Origin: an uncultured Muribaculaceae bacterium
GTDB lineage: Bacteria; Bacteroidota; Bacteroidia; Bacteroidales; Muribaculaceae
DNA length: 64,000 nucleotides
Assembly: GCA_910579845.1 (NCBI GenBank)
Contig: CAJTWL010000003.1
Location: forward strand, 98,175-162,174
Direction of reading: 5' to 3'
Position 1 is the stretch's first letter, and each line of letters starts with the position of its first letter. Positions 35,035 through 44,500 of the stretch are shown piece by piece. Both the position numbers and the translations under genes were made by a program. The notes beneath the pieces were generated by a model. The model did no database searches, was not told the origin of the DNA, and worked only from the letters and a program-made list of their open reading frames with translations.

Positions 35035-35071
35035 GGCTCTTAAACCTTAAAAAATAATACAAAGAAGATTT

Positions 35072-37057
35072 ATGAATAAAAAAATTACTGTCTATTTGAA
35101 AGCATTTGCACTATTGGGAACGATTGTGATGATGCTTTTTGTGTCATGTGGAAAGGATAATCCGGATCCTGTTGTAAATCCCGATTTGAATCTGACTCTT
35201 CCCGCATCTGTGGATGTTGTGAAAGGGGAGGTCTGCACTCTTCCGCAGGATGGCATACAGGTCCTAACATCTGACCTTATCTATCTCGAGAAAGAGGGTA
35301 AACTGCAGGCATGCGTTGTCACGGAATCCGTAGAAGGTCATTTCTCTTTCCGTCTGCCGGCTAATTTCGAGTCCGCTTCTTACAAGTTTTATGTAAAACG
35401 CGGCGATCGCAGAATCCCGTTTGGCTCCATCACTATTAATGTTATCTCCAGGCAGATACCTATAAAAGAGGGTACTACTGTATACGGAGTCGTGGAGACA
35501 GTGGACGGTGTCCCGGTTGCAGGGGTGGTTGTCAGCGACGGCGTCGAGACAACACAGACCGATAACGAAGGTATCTACCAGCTCAAGTCCAAAAAAGAAA
35601 CCGGATATGTGTTTATCTCTGTGCCTTCGGGATATGAATGCGAACTCAACGGAGTGTTCCCGGATCATTACCGTACGCTCGTCGGAACGTCAACTGTACC
35701 TGAAAACCATAGCTTCCGTCTGAAGAAGGTTGACCAGACCAACTATAAAATTGTCTTTATGGGCGACATGCATGTGGCAAACCGGAGTACCAACAATGAT
35801 ATCGGTCAGTTCAAAAAGGTGGCGGCTGACATAAACAATTATGTCAAATCAATGGGAAATACCAAGGTTTACGGTATTACATTGGGTGATATGACATGGG
35901 ATCTCTATTGGTATGATAGAAATTACGGGCCACAGGATTATCACAAGACAATAAACGAGGTGCTGTCAGGTCTGCCGATTTATCACACGATCGGTAACCA
36001 TGACAATGACATGAAAGCGATAGGGAACAAAAATGCCAAGAATCCGTTTGCCGTCAACATTGCTCCGCCGTATTATTCATTCAATATCGGAGGTGTGCAT
36101 TACATTATGCTCGACAATGTGGATTGCGTCACCTATAACGGAGACGGAAGCCGTAACCATATTGAGGGTCAGATCTACGATCCGCAGTGGGACTGGCTGG
36201 CAAAAGACCTGCAGTATGTCGACAAGTCGACCCCGGTTCTGGTAATGATGCATGTTCCGGTGTTTGCGTCGACAGGCGTGAACACCTACAGCAAGAATAT
36301 GAAGGATGCTGACAAGCTTATCAATGCGCTTACGGGATTCCAGACAGTGCACTATGTCACCGGTCACACCCACCGCAGTTATAATATAGTTCCGGAGGAC
36401 GCAATTACCGGAGGACGCAATATCTACGAACACAACCTCTCCGCAATCTGTTCCGACTGGTGGTGGAGCGGCAACATGACTCCGGGACTTCTTCAGGCGA
36501 CCGACGGAACTCCTTCGGGTTACGGTGTGTGGGATATCACCGGCAAAGATATCAAGTGGATATACAAATGCGCAGGCAAGGATGAAAATTTCCAGTTCCG
36601 CACTTATGATCTCAATAACATCACATTCAGTCTGGAGAAGGATGTTCCGAGTCTGACAAACACTTCCATGAAGAACAAGTTCAACAGCATTATCGCGGCT
36701 TATAATGGCAAACAGGTAGGCAAGAACGAAGTCCTGATCAATGCATGGCAAAAGAACAAGCGCTGGACATGCACTGTGAAGACTGTCGACGGCAAAGATC
36801 TTGCCGTAACAGAGGTGAGTGCCTACGATCCCGTACAGATAATGGCATGTACAGCCAAACGTATGAACAGCGCCAGCTGCACAAGCGAGCCTATAGGTAC
36901 TGCGCAAAACCGTCACCACTGGTATAAGGTAGTGGCTCCGGATGCGGATACAGACCTTGTCATAACCGTGAAAGACGAGTTCGGACACACTTGGACCGAG
37001 ACTATGGAGCGTCCTAAGAAATTCGATGTCGCTACCTATATGATTGATATAAAATAG
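35072..37057 (+). CDS. Calcineurin-like phosphoesterase lipoprotein, unit 2
   Basis: A 661-residue paralog of the protein at 26077. Lipoprotein signal (MLFVSC, Cys about 26), beta domain, Ig-like regulatory domain (GTTVYGVVETVDGVPVAGVVVSD), then the metallophosphoesterase domain with FMGDMH, LGDMTWD, IGNHDND, MMHVP and TGHTHRSY, all canonical, and a C-terminal domain. Secreted and lipid-anchored. First gene of unit 2, 52 bases before susC. The substrate is likely a phosphorylated compound taken up by the downstream SusCD pair, but this is inference from position. Confidence 0.88.
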   Translation: MNKKITVYLKAFALLGTIVMMLFVSCGKDNPDPVVNPDLNLTLPASVDVVKGEVCTLPQDGIQVLTSDLIYLEKEGKLQACVVTESVEGHFSFRLPANFESASYKFYVKRGDRRIPFGSITINVISRQIPIKEGTTVYGVVETVDGVPVAGVVVSDGVETTQTDNEGIYQLKSKKETGYVFISVPSGYECELNGVFPDHYRTLVGTSTVPENHSFRLKKVDQTNYKIVFMGDMHVANRSTNNDIGQFKKVAADINNYVKSMGNTKVYGITLGDMTWDLYWYDRNYGPQDYHKTINEVLSGLPIYHTIGNHDNDMKAIGNKNAKNPFAVNIAPPYYSFNIGGVHYIMLDNVDCVTYNGDGSRNHIEGQIYDPQWDWLAKDLQYVDKSTPVLVMMHVPVFASTGVNTYSKNMKDADKLINALTGFQTVHYVTGHTHRSYNIVPEDAITGGRNIYEHNLSAICSDWWWSGNMTPGLLQATDGTPSGYGVWDITGKDIKWIYKCAGKDENFQFRTYDLNNITFSLEKDVPSLTNTSMKNKFNSIIAAYNGKQVGKNEVLINAWQKNKRWTCTVKTVDGKDLAVTEVSAYDPVQIMACTAKRMNSASCTSEPIGTAQNRHHWYKVVAPDADTDLVITVKDEFGHTWTETMERPKKFDVATYMIDIK

Positions 37058-37109
37058 GAAATTTAGACAATCTAATACGAAATACCATTTACTAACTAAT
37101 ACCTAACTT

Positions 37110-40100
37110 ATGAAACAAGTCAGAAGACTAATTCTTTTGCTGGTAGCCCTTATCGGCATCTTGCCTGCGTTTGCGGCAAGTCGTCAGGTTTCGGGTACAG
37201 TAACCGATGAAGCGGGTGAACCGTTAGTCGGCGCCAGCGTAATGTTGGTCAATTCCCGCACAGGATGTATGGCCGATATTGACGGCAAATTCTCTCTCCA
37301 GGTGCCGGACGGTGCTCAGGAGCTGAAAATTGCTTTGATAGGTTATCAGACCAAGAATGTAAAACTTGCTGCTAACCAAACCACTGTGAAAGTCACCCTT
37401 AAAGAGGACGCACAGACACTCGAGGAGACTGTGGTTGTCGGTTACGGTACACAGAAGAAAGTGAACCTTACCGGTGCGGTAGCCTCTATCGACGGCAAGA
37501 GTTTTGAAGATCGTCCTGCCGCCAATATATCAAACATGCTGCAGGGTGCGGTAGCCGGTCTGAACGTGACCACATCTTCAGGTGTGCCGGGAGCCTCCGC
37601 TACCTTGAATATCCGTGGTCAGGCGTCTATCAACGGCGGTTCTCCTCTGGTTCTGATCGACGGCAATATCGGTGATATCGATAATGTGAACCCTAACGAT
37701 GTGCAGTCCATATCGGTAATCAAGGATGCTTCCGCCTCCGCGATATATGGAGCGCGTGCCGCATTCGGTGTAATCCTTGTAACCACCAAGAGCGGTGAAG
37801 ACAAGGACGGTAAAGCCACTGTGCGTTATAACGGCCGTTTCGGCTGGGATGAGCCTACCACATGTAAGGAATATGAAAACACCGGTTATTGGTCTGTTTA
37901 CCTTGTGAACAAATTCTGGAAAGCGGATAGCGGTAACCTGTATTGGAAATATGATGAAAATGATATGATCGAGTTGCTTGCCCGTGTAAATGACAAGACA
38001 GAGCATCCCGATCGTCCTTGGGTCGTTACGGAAACTGTCAATGGAAAGGAAAGATGGAAATATTATGCCAACCATGACTGGTATGACACGTTCTATAATG
38101 ACAAATATTTCCAGCAGCAGCACAATATATCTGTCAGCGGCGGAATTAAAAAAATCAAATACTTCCTTTCGGGAGGTATGAATCTCCAGAATGGTATCTG
38201 GAAAATCGATAATGATAAATACAAGAAGTACAATCTTCGTGCTAAATTCGATTTCCCGATCAATAAATGGTTGAATGCAAGCAACACCACATCTTTCTTC
38301 GGTTCCTCCTACAAGCACCAAGGAAGTAATGAGACCGCGATGGCATACCTGTCACGCCATGCCCTTGCATGTATTCCGTTGCAGAATCCGGATGGATCAT
38401 ATGTTTATGATACCAATTATTACGGCGGCTCCTATCACGTTGCCAACGGTCGTCATATCCAGGCCTCTATCGGTAAAGCCCCGACCGAAACGTTCAAAAC
38501 AGATTTCAGCAATACTACAAGATTGAACTGGTCTCCCATTCCGCAGTTGACTTTCACCGGAGACTTTACATACCGCTTTTTACAGAACCGCAAGACCTCG
38601 CGTCGTGTAAACCTTCCATATCGTGTCAACCCGGGTGAGGATATGAAATACTACGATAGCGGTTGCGGTACAAACGACTTGTCCGAATCTGTCGGCACTT
38701 ATCATTATTATTCAGCCAACGGATTGGTGACATATAAGGATACATTCAAAGATGCACATAACCTGACTGTCGTTGCAGGTTATAATTTCGAGTCCCGCAA
38801 TTATAAGGCGATATCTGCAACCGGACAGAATCTGACAGTGGATGATCTGTATGACCTCGATATGGTCGGCCCCAATTCAAAGGGCGAGACTATCACAAGT
38901 GTAGGCGGAGGTCAGAACGAATACAGGCTGCAGGGTATATTCGGTAGAATCAACTATGACTACGAAGGGAGATATCTTGTCGAGTTGTCCGGACGTTATG
39001 ACGGAACATCACGTTTCGCCCGCTCAAACCGTTGGGGCTTCTTCCCGTCCGGATCTGTGGGCTGGCGTTTCTCGGAGGAGAAGTTCTTTGAGCCGTTGCA
39101 GCCGGTATGGAGCAACGGTAAGATACGTCTTTCCTATGGTTCGCTCGGCAACCAGAATGTGTCTGATTATTATACTTTCCTGCGTCTTATCGGTACAGGT
39201 GATCTTGGAGGTGACAAACCTTATTATTTTGGAGAGGGTTCATCAGCAGCCAAGTATGCGACGCTCGGTTCTCCTATAGCCGGAGACCTTACATGGGAGA
39301 AGGCAAACCAGTGGGATCTTGGTTTTGATCTCGGTTTCTTCAACAACCGCCTGAGCGCGACTGTAGACCTTTATATCCGTGATACAAAAGATATGTTGGC
39401 ACCGGGTGTGGCTCTTCCTGCCGTATATGGCGCCACATCTCCGAAGATGAATGTCGCGGACCTGCGCACAAAAGGTTATGAGCTTGCATTGAACTGGAAT
39501 GATTCTTTCGTTCTCTTCAACAATAAATTCACCTATGGTGTAGGCTTCAATATTTCCGACTACAAGAGCACCATTACAAAATATGACAACCCGAACAAGA
39601 CATTCGCCAAGGATTATTATGAGGGTATGGAACTCGGCGAGCTTTGGGGTTACCGCACCGGCGGTCTTTTCCAGTCTGACGAGGAAGCCCAGAGATATGC
39701 CAGTGAAGTGGATCTTTCAAAGGTTGCAAAGCGTCTCGGCCCGGCCGGAACATGGCAGGCAGGAGATATGAAATTTCTTGATCTGGACGGCAACGGCAGG
39801 ATCGATGACGGTGACAACAGAGTCGGCGTTTCCGGTGACCGCGTGAAACTCGGCAATCAGCTCCCGCATCTCCAATATGGTTTCCGCGCGAATTTCTCAT
39901 ACTTCGGATTTGATGTAAGCGCATTCTTCCAGGGTACAGGCAACCATGTATGGTATCCCGGCGATTTCAACAAGGACTTCTGGGGATGTTATTCATATCC
40001 TTATCTCACCTTTATACCTAAAGACTTCAAAGATAAGATCTGGAGCGAGGACAACAGGGATGCGTATTTCCCACGTGCCATGGCATATGCCTCTACTTCA

Positions 40101-40433
40101 GGTTATCTTGCCGGGTATGATTCCGGTGATGGGAAAAAAGTCACTTTTGTAAATGACCGTTATCTTCAGAATCTTCGTTATCTTCGTTTCAAGAATCTTA
40201 CTGTAGGCTATACCTTCCCCTCGAAATGGACAAGGAAGGCGTTTATTGAGAAGCTGCGTATCTATTTCACAGCTGAGAATCTCTGTTATTGGTCTCCTTT
40301 GAAAAAGAATACCAAATATGTTGATCCGGAGGGTGCCATCAACCGTGTGGACAGCGACGGTTCCGGGCTTAAGAATGAGTCATTCTATCCATGGTCAAAG
40401 TCATTCCTGTTTGGCCTTGATGTAACATTCTAA
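37110..40433 (+). CDS. SusC/RagA-family TonB-dependent transporter, unit 2
   Basis: 1107-residue outer-membrane importer. Signal peptide (PAFAASRQ), regulatory beta domain with GEPLVGASVMLVNSRTGCMADIDG, TonB-box region EETVVVGYGTQKK, plug with LNIRGQASINGGSPLVLIDG, and a beta barrel ending FGLDVTF. It is a paralog of the protein at 22683 with near-identical N-terminal blocks; differences concentrate in the barrel (for example 240-320), where the ligand is held. It has no STN domain. Confidence 0.96.
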   Translation: MKQVRRLILLLVALIGILPAFAASRQVSGTVTDEAGEPLVGASVMLVNSRTGCMADIDGKFSLQVPDGAQELKIALIGYQTKNVKLAANQTTVKVTLKEDAQTLEETVVVGYGTQKKVNLTGAVASIDGKSFEDRPAANISNMLQGAVAGLNVTTSSGVPGASATLNIRGQASINGGSPLVLIDGNIGDIDNVNPNDVQSISVIKDASASAIYGARAAFGVILVTTKSGEDKDGKATVRYNGRFGWDEPTTCKEYENTGYWSVYLVNKFWKADSGNLYWKYDENDMIELLARVNDKTEHPDRPWVVTETVNGKERWKYYANHDWYDTFYNDKYFQQQHNISVSGGIKKIKYFLSGGMNLQNGIWKIDNDKYKKYNLRAKFDFPINKWLNASNTTSFFGSSYKHQGSNETAMAYLSRHALACIPLQNPDGSYVYDTNYYGGSYHVANGRHIQASIGKAPTETFKTDFSNTTRLNWSPIPQLTFTGDFTYRFLQNRKTSRRVNLPYRVNPGEDMKYYDSGCGTNDLSESVGTYHYYSANGLVTYKDTFKDAHNLTVVAGYNFESRNYKAISATGQNLTVDDLYDLDMVGPNSKGETITSVGGGQNEYRLQGIFGRINYDYEGRYLVELSGRYDGTSRFARSNRWGFFPSGSVGWRFSEEKFFEPLQPVWSNGKIRLSYGSLGNQNVSDYYTFLRLIGTGDLGGDKPYYFGEGSSAAKYATLGSPIAGDLTWEKANQWDLGFDLGFFNNRLSATVDLYIRDTKDMLAPGVALPAVYGATSPKMNVADLRTKGYELALNWNDSFVLFNNKFTYGVGFNISDYKSTITKYDNPNKTFAKDYYEGMELGELWGYRTGGLFQSDEEAQRYASEVDLSKVAKRLGPAGTWQAGDMKFLDLDGNGRIDDGDNRVGVSGDRVKLGNQLPHLQYGFRANFSYFGFDVSAFFQGTGNHVWYPGDFNKDFWGCYSYPYLTFIPKDFKDKIWSEDNRDAYFPRAMAYASTSGYLAGYDSGDGKKVTFVNDRYLQNLRYLRFKNLTVGYTFPSKWTRKAFIEKLRIYFTAENLCYWSPLKKNTKYVDPEGAINRVDSDGSGLKNESFYPWSKSFLFGLDVTF

Positions 40434-40446
40434 TACTATTCATAAA

Positions 40447-42312
40447 ATGAAGAAAATATTATATATTTCAATGGTGATTCTTGCGGGTCTGAGCTCATGT
40501 AACGATTCGCTTGACCTTACACCGAAAAACAAGGTCGGTATTGATGAATATTTCAATACTGCCTCGGACCTCCAGCTGTTCACAAACTATTTTTATGACG
40601 CTGTGATGGATAATGCAATGAGCAATGAGAACTGGGGATTTGACGATCAGGATGACTGTAAGGTAAACAAGAACCTTTCGGCAGTAATGAAAGCCGGTAC
40701 CAACAGAACCGTGCCGAACTCCGGCGGAGGCTGGAGCTGGGGCGCTCTCCGCCGTATGAATACTTTCCTTCAGTATCGTGATCTGGCAATTTCCAATGGA
40801 GTGCCTGTTGCCGAGGTTGAGAAATATGAAGCTGTGACACGTTTCTTCCGTGCATATTTCTATTTCAAGAAAATTCAACGTTTCGGCGATGTGCCATGGA
40901 TCGACCGTCAGATGGAATCCAATGACCCCGGTCTTTATTATGCACGTGATTCCCGCGAATATGTAATGCAGAAAATGCTTAAGGATATAGATTTCGCAAT
41001 AGAGAAACTTCCTGCAAAAGATAAGGAAGCTTCTGCACCATACCGAGTTACAAAAGGTGCCGCTCTTGCATTGAAATCCTGCTTCTGTCTGTATGAAGGT
41101 ACATTCCGTAAATATCATAATCTGAATATTCCGGCAGGTACAAGTGCGTCAGGCGAGGCTTACGACACCCATGACTGGAAGTTCTATCTTGACCAGTGTG
41201 TGGATGCTTCCGAGAAACTGATGAATGGTGATTATGGCAAATATAAGCTGTTTACAACCGGTAAACCCGCATCCGATTATACCACATTGTTTGCACAGCA
41301 GGACGCGAGCAAGGATGAGTATATACTCGCGGTCAAATATGACCAGGGTGTGAAGATTCTTCATAATGGAAATGCCCACGCTCTTCAGCCTTCTCAGGGA
41401 ATGCCCGGCTATACCCGCAAATTCGTATGTTCATATCTGATGAAAGACGGTTCTCGCTTTACGGATAAACCCGGATGGCAAACCATGATCTTCAAAGACG
41501 AGATGGTAGACCGTGATCCCCGTCTGGCACAGTCCATCCGCGGACTCGGTTATCACCGTTTTGAGCAGACCGCAGTGATACCGGCAAACTACGAAGGGTC
41601 GGTAACAGGATATCATCCTCATAAATTTGTAGGAGCCCAGGGTCCTAACGGAGACTGGGATCGTAACAATAGCAGTTCCAATGATCTTCCCGAATTCCGC
41701 TATGCGGAGGTTCTTCTGAACCTTGCCGAAGCAAAGGCCGAACTCGGAACACTCTCGCAGGATGACCTTAACAAGACAGTCAATGAACTGCGTAAGCGTG
41801 TCGGCATGACAGGCATGCTGAATATGGTTTCAGCCAATGCAAATCCCGATCCCTATCTTGATGGAGACGTCAGTCCCCAGTCAGGTTATTTCAATGTTAC
41901 AGGGGCAAACAAGGGTGTTATCCTCGAGATACGTCGTGAAAGAGCCATCGAGCTTGTACAGGAGGGCCGCCGCTGGAACGACCTTATGCGCTGGAAATGC
42001 GGCAAGATGATTGATCAGCCGTTGACAGGCAATTATTTCCCGGGTCCCGGCAAATATGACCTTACAGGCGATGGTAAACCGAATCTGATCCTATATGCCG
42101 CCGGAGAGGCAAAACCTGCTGCCGAGAATAATGCTGTTGTCTGGGAAATAGGTAAAAACATAGTCCTTACTGAAACTTCTTACGGCTATACAAATTATCA
42201 TAACGACCAGAAGCTACAGTATTTCAACGAGGAACGCGATTACCTTTACCCGATTCCTTCAAACGAGATAAGTTTGAATCCGAACCTGAAACAGAATCCG
42301 GGATGGCAATAA
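40447..42312 (+). CDS. SusD/RagB-family outer-membrane lipoprotein, unit 2
   Basis: 621 residues with a short lipoprotein signal (VILAGLSSC, Cys at about 18). SusD landmarks: NSGGGWSWGALRRMNTF, AVTRFFRAYFYFKKIQRFGDVPWIDRQ, KRAGM-like LRKRVGMTGM, EIRRERAIELVQEGRRWNDLMRWKCGK and the final NLKQNPGWQ. It starts 13 bases after susC. It pairs with the barrel at 37110 and is a paralog of the protein at 20829. Confidence 0.94.
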   Translation: MKKILYISMVILAGLSSCNDSLDLTPKNKVGIDEYFNTASDLQLFTNYFYDAVMDNAMSNENWGFDDQDDCKVNKNLSAVMKAGTNRTVPNSGGGWSWGALRRMNTFLQYRDLAISNGVPVAEVEKYEAVTRFFRAYFYFKKIQRFGDVPWIDRQMESNDPGLYYARDSREYVMQKMLKDIDFAIEKLPAKDKEASAPYRVTKGAALALKSCFCLYEGTFRKYHNLNIPAGTSASGEAYDTHDWKFYLDQCVDASEKLMNGDYGKYKLFTTGKPASDYTTLFAQQDASKDEYILAVKYDQGVKILHNGNAHALQPSQGMPGYTRKFVCSYLMKDGSRFTDKPGWQTMIFKDEMVDRDPRLAQSIRGLGYHRFEQTAVIPANYEGSVTGYHPHKFVGAQGPNGDWDRNNSSSNDLPEFRYAEVLLNLAEAKAELGTLSQDDLNKTVNELRKRVGMTGMLNMVSANANPDPYLDGDVSPQSGYFNVTGANKGVILEIRRERAIELVQEGRRWNDLMRWKCGKMIDQPLTGNYFPGPGKYDLTGDGKPNLILYAAGEAKPAAENNAVVWEIGKNIVLTETSYGYTNYHNDQKLQYFNEERDYLYPIPSNEISLNPNLKQNPGWQ

Positions 42313-42355
42313 TTGACGAATAAGATCATTAAAAGTGTGAAATATTAATTTGAAG

Positions 42356-43918
42356 ATGAATAATAAATTATATAAATTGTTTATAGGGACCGCTCTTATA
42401 TGCACAGCTTTCTTTACAGCATGCAAAGAGGATGAAAATAACCTCTCCAGAGCAGTGCTTGCAAGCGTAGACGTCATGTATTTTGATGCAGAGTCTGCAG
42501 ATCCCCAGATAATTACTGTTACATCGGATGCGGACTGGATAGCGGAGACTCCCGAATGGGTAACTGTATCTCCGATGACGGGACATGCCGGTCAGACAGA
42601 GGTCGTAATTACAGTCCAGGATAATATCCGTGGCGAAGCACCGGACAACCCCCGTCGCAAGAATGTATATTTCAAAGGTAGAAATCTCGAGAGTACAGCC
42701 ACTGTCCTTATCCGCCAGGATGGCGATAAGTTCCGCGATCCTAAGGATTATACTATCGAGGAGATGGAATCATCCGAGAATGAGACTGTAGTGCGCCTTC
42801 CCGATATGGTGGTAACTGCTTTGACAAGCAATGGATTCATGATTACGGACGGCACTGATTATGCTTATGTTATCGGAGCGGCTTCTGCACCGGCTGTAGG
42901 AAACAAGGTCACTGTTCTCGGAGAAAAGTTCAGCGATACCAACAAAATGGCATACATCCAGGTCGCAAATATTGATGTGACCGGAAGTGCTTCCGTACCG
43001 GTTAAGGAACCATTTGATATAACCGCTACTCTTGATGTAATCAAGGGCAACAAGTACCAGTTGGTTTCAGTTACGGGTGCATACGACGGTTCGTCCTTAA
43101 AGGTTACGGATGCCGCCAATTCCGTATTCTTCAAGGATGCACTTACCTCATTCGGTTTTGAATCCTTGATAGGTCATAATATCAAAGTCACAGGTTACTT
43201 TGCCGGAAAAGCGACACCTGTTGTCAATGTCATACCGGTAATTGTTGAGGATCTTGGCTTGAATGAAATCATTTATTTCTATGATGATTTCGAGTGGCTT
43301 GATCCGTGGTCAAAGACCGGAGAGGCTGGCAAAGGTCCTGCCGGTGATCAGTTCGGTAAGTTTAACAGTGGTGAACAGTGTCCTCAGTTGCAGAATGTAA
43401 TCTATGAAGGTGTATCGGCATACGATGCTCTTATTGAGAAAGGTTACAATTTTGCGTATGTCGGAAGTGGCGTGCTGAAGCCGGCATCACTGAAAGAGAC
43501 AGCTAAAAATTGTACATATCTTCAGTCCAATTACTTGAAATTCGGTAAAACAGGATATTATGCAGGTCTGGTGTTGCCTCCTTTGAAAGATGTGGAGGAT
43601 GGTGCCAATCTTTTGCTAACATTCGATTGGGGTCCGATGATGTCAGGAAAGGGTAACTGGGATACGGCTATGATTCAGGTTGTGGTAGAAAATGGCGGTT
43701 CTGCACAGAAATTCGAGATTCCTGAGGCGACACTTGTACATGGTTCAGCCGGACCGTGGCAGAAAGCTTCTGTGGATCTTACAGGCGTGAAGATCAATGA
43801 AAATACAAAGATCACCATACGCAATATCGATGCTCATTGGCCATTGGACGGTGAATATGGAAAGACCGGATTGGTTCGTTACTTCCTCGATAACATCAAA
43901 ATTAAGAAGATAGACTGA
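42356..43918 (+). CDS. BACON-domain surface lipoprotein of SusCD unit 2
   Basis: 520 residues from the ATG at 42356; a TTG two codons earlier is a weaker choice. Lipoprotein signal (AFFTAC). BACON-type domain (about 30-125, DADWIAETPEWVTVSPMTGHAGQTEV), an OB-like middle (MITDGTDYAYVIGAASAPAVGNKVTVLG) and a C-terminal jelly-roll-like part beginning FYDDFEWLDPW and ending RYFLDNIKIKKID. It matches the protein at 19242 domain for domain. Last gene before a strong terminator. Confidence 0.8.
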   Translation: MNNKLYKLFIGTALICTAFFTACKEDENNLSRAVLASVDVMYFDAESADPQIITVTSDADWIAETPEWVTVSPMTGHAGQTEVVITVQDNIRGEAPDNPRRKNVYFKGRNLESTATVLIRQDGDKFRDPKDYTIEEMESSENETVVRLPDMVVTALTSNGFMITDGTDYAYVIGAASAPAVGNKVTVLGEKFSDTNKMAYIQVANIDVTGSASVPVKEPFDITATLDVIKGNKYQLVSVTGAYDGSSLKVTDAANSVFFKDALTSFGFESLIGHNIKVTGYFAGKATPVVNVIPVIVEDLGLNEIIYFYDDFEWLDPWSKTGEAGKGPAGDQFGKFNSGEQCPQLQNVIYEGVSAYDALIEKGYNFAYVGSGVLKPASLKETAKNCTYLQSNYLKFGKTGYYAGLVLPPLKDVEDGANLLLTFDWGPMMSGKGNWDTAMIQVVVENGGSAQKFEIPEATLVHGSAGPWQKASVDLTGVKINENTKITIRNIDAHWPLDGEYGKTGLVRYFLDNIKIKKID

Positions 43919-43960
43919 TATTTTATCCGTTTTTGAACTATTTCTTAGTCCCTGATATAA

Positions 43961-43996
43961 AACAGGGTTGCCGACATAGGCAACCCTGTTTTTTTT
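43961..43996 (+). terminator. Terminator of unit 2
   Basis: Perfect 12-bp stem (43961-43972 and 43979-43990), loop GACATA, then a run of T to 43996. A textbook intrinsic terminator 42 bases after the stop of the BACON lipoprotein gene. Confidence 0.93.
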
Positions 43997-44048
43997 AACC
44001 GTTTGTTTAAAGTAACTCCACTTCCGAACTTTTTAGGGTCACGTCACT

Positions 44049-44133
44049 TTGGGAGGGGAGTTTGTCCTCAAACTCCCACTAATCCCGAAAAACACGCTGT
44101 GTTTAGCGACTTGGGGACAAGTCGCTCTCCCAA
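44049..44133. repeat. Y-shaped palindromic repeat, copy 3 (variant)
   Basis: Same plan and orientation as the copies at 15772 and 19014: outer arms TTGGGAG/CTCCCAA, first hairpin with identical 9-bp stem and TCCT loop (44056-44077), and second hairpin AGCGACTTG-GGGA-CAAGTCGCT (44105-44126). The second stem has a different sequence from copies 1 and 2 but still pairs, so both sides changed together. Confidence 0.85.
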
Positions 44134-44198
44134 CCGTAGGGTTACGTCTTCGTGGGGTATAAGTAATCTTTAATATTTTGGGAGATGGACTCTTGATA

Positions 44199-44279
44199 CT
44201 ATCGTGAGCGACGCTTGGCGATTCGCTTCTCGGTGTCTTCCCGGATCTGTTTGCGGGTGCGTTTTGCCGGTTTCTTTGG
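44199..44279 (-). pseudogene. Displaced 3' end of the Pif1-like helicase gene
   Basis: These 81 bases repeat the last 27 codons of the helicase gene (45459-45539) with one silent difference (CGT for CGA). They now follow unrelated sequence and cannot encode a working protein. The repeat extends about 50-70 bases beyond the stop with more changes and runs into a Y-shaped repeat in both places. It is the original end of the gene or a relic of insertion. Confidence 0.85.
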
Positions 44280-44500
44280 GAATGAGTTGTAAATTTTTTT
44301 CTTGAATGTCCGATTGTTAGAAAAATTCGTTATATTCGCAAAATAGTAATTTGTTAAAAATGCAGAATTTACACAAATATGTATGACTGAAGCCAAGAAT
44401 GTCAAGGCTTCGCCATCATATGAGAATTGTAAATGTCATTATAGCAATGAACGTTTTGGTTGGAATTGCAAAGCCATTTTGAAGTCCACGTTTGTTATAA
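44280..44500. other. Leader region of the dinD insert
   Basis: 221 A+T-rich bases between the helicase fragment and dinD. They contain a short hairpin GAAGCC/GGCTTC (44389-44411). I see no complete TTTG/TAnnTTTG promoter and no recognisable LexA site; the Bacteroidetes SOS box is not well enough defined for a firm negative. Confidence 0.4.

Noticed and set aside
36077..36988. 303-codon open frame on the minus strand over phosphoesterase 2
   Set aside because: Shadow frame with low-complexity His/Val/Ile composition; the plus-strand gene is well supported.
44199..44405. 68-codon open frame on minus as a real gene
   Set aside because: It is a chance fusion of insert DNA with the duplicated last 27 codons of the helicase gene.
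44280..44500. SOS (LexA) operator before dinD
   Set aside because: No palindrome that I could tie to a known LexA site; the expectation comes only from E. coli DinD.
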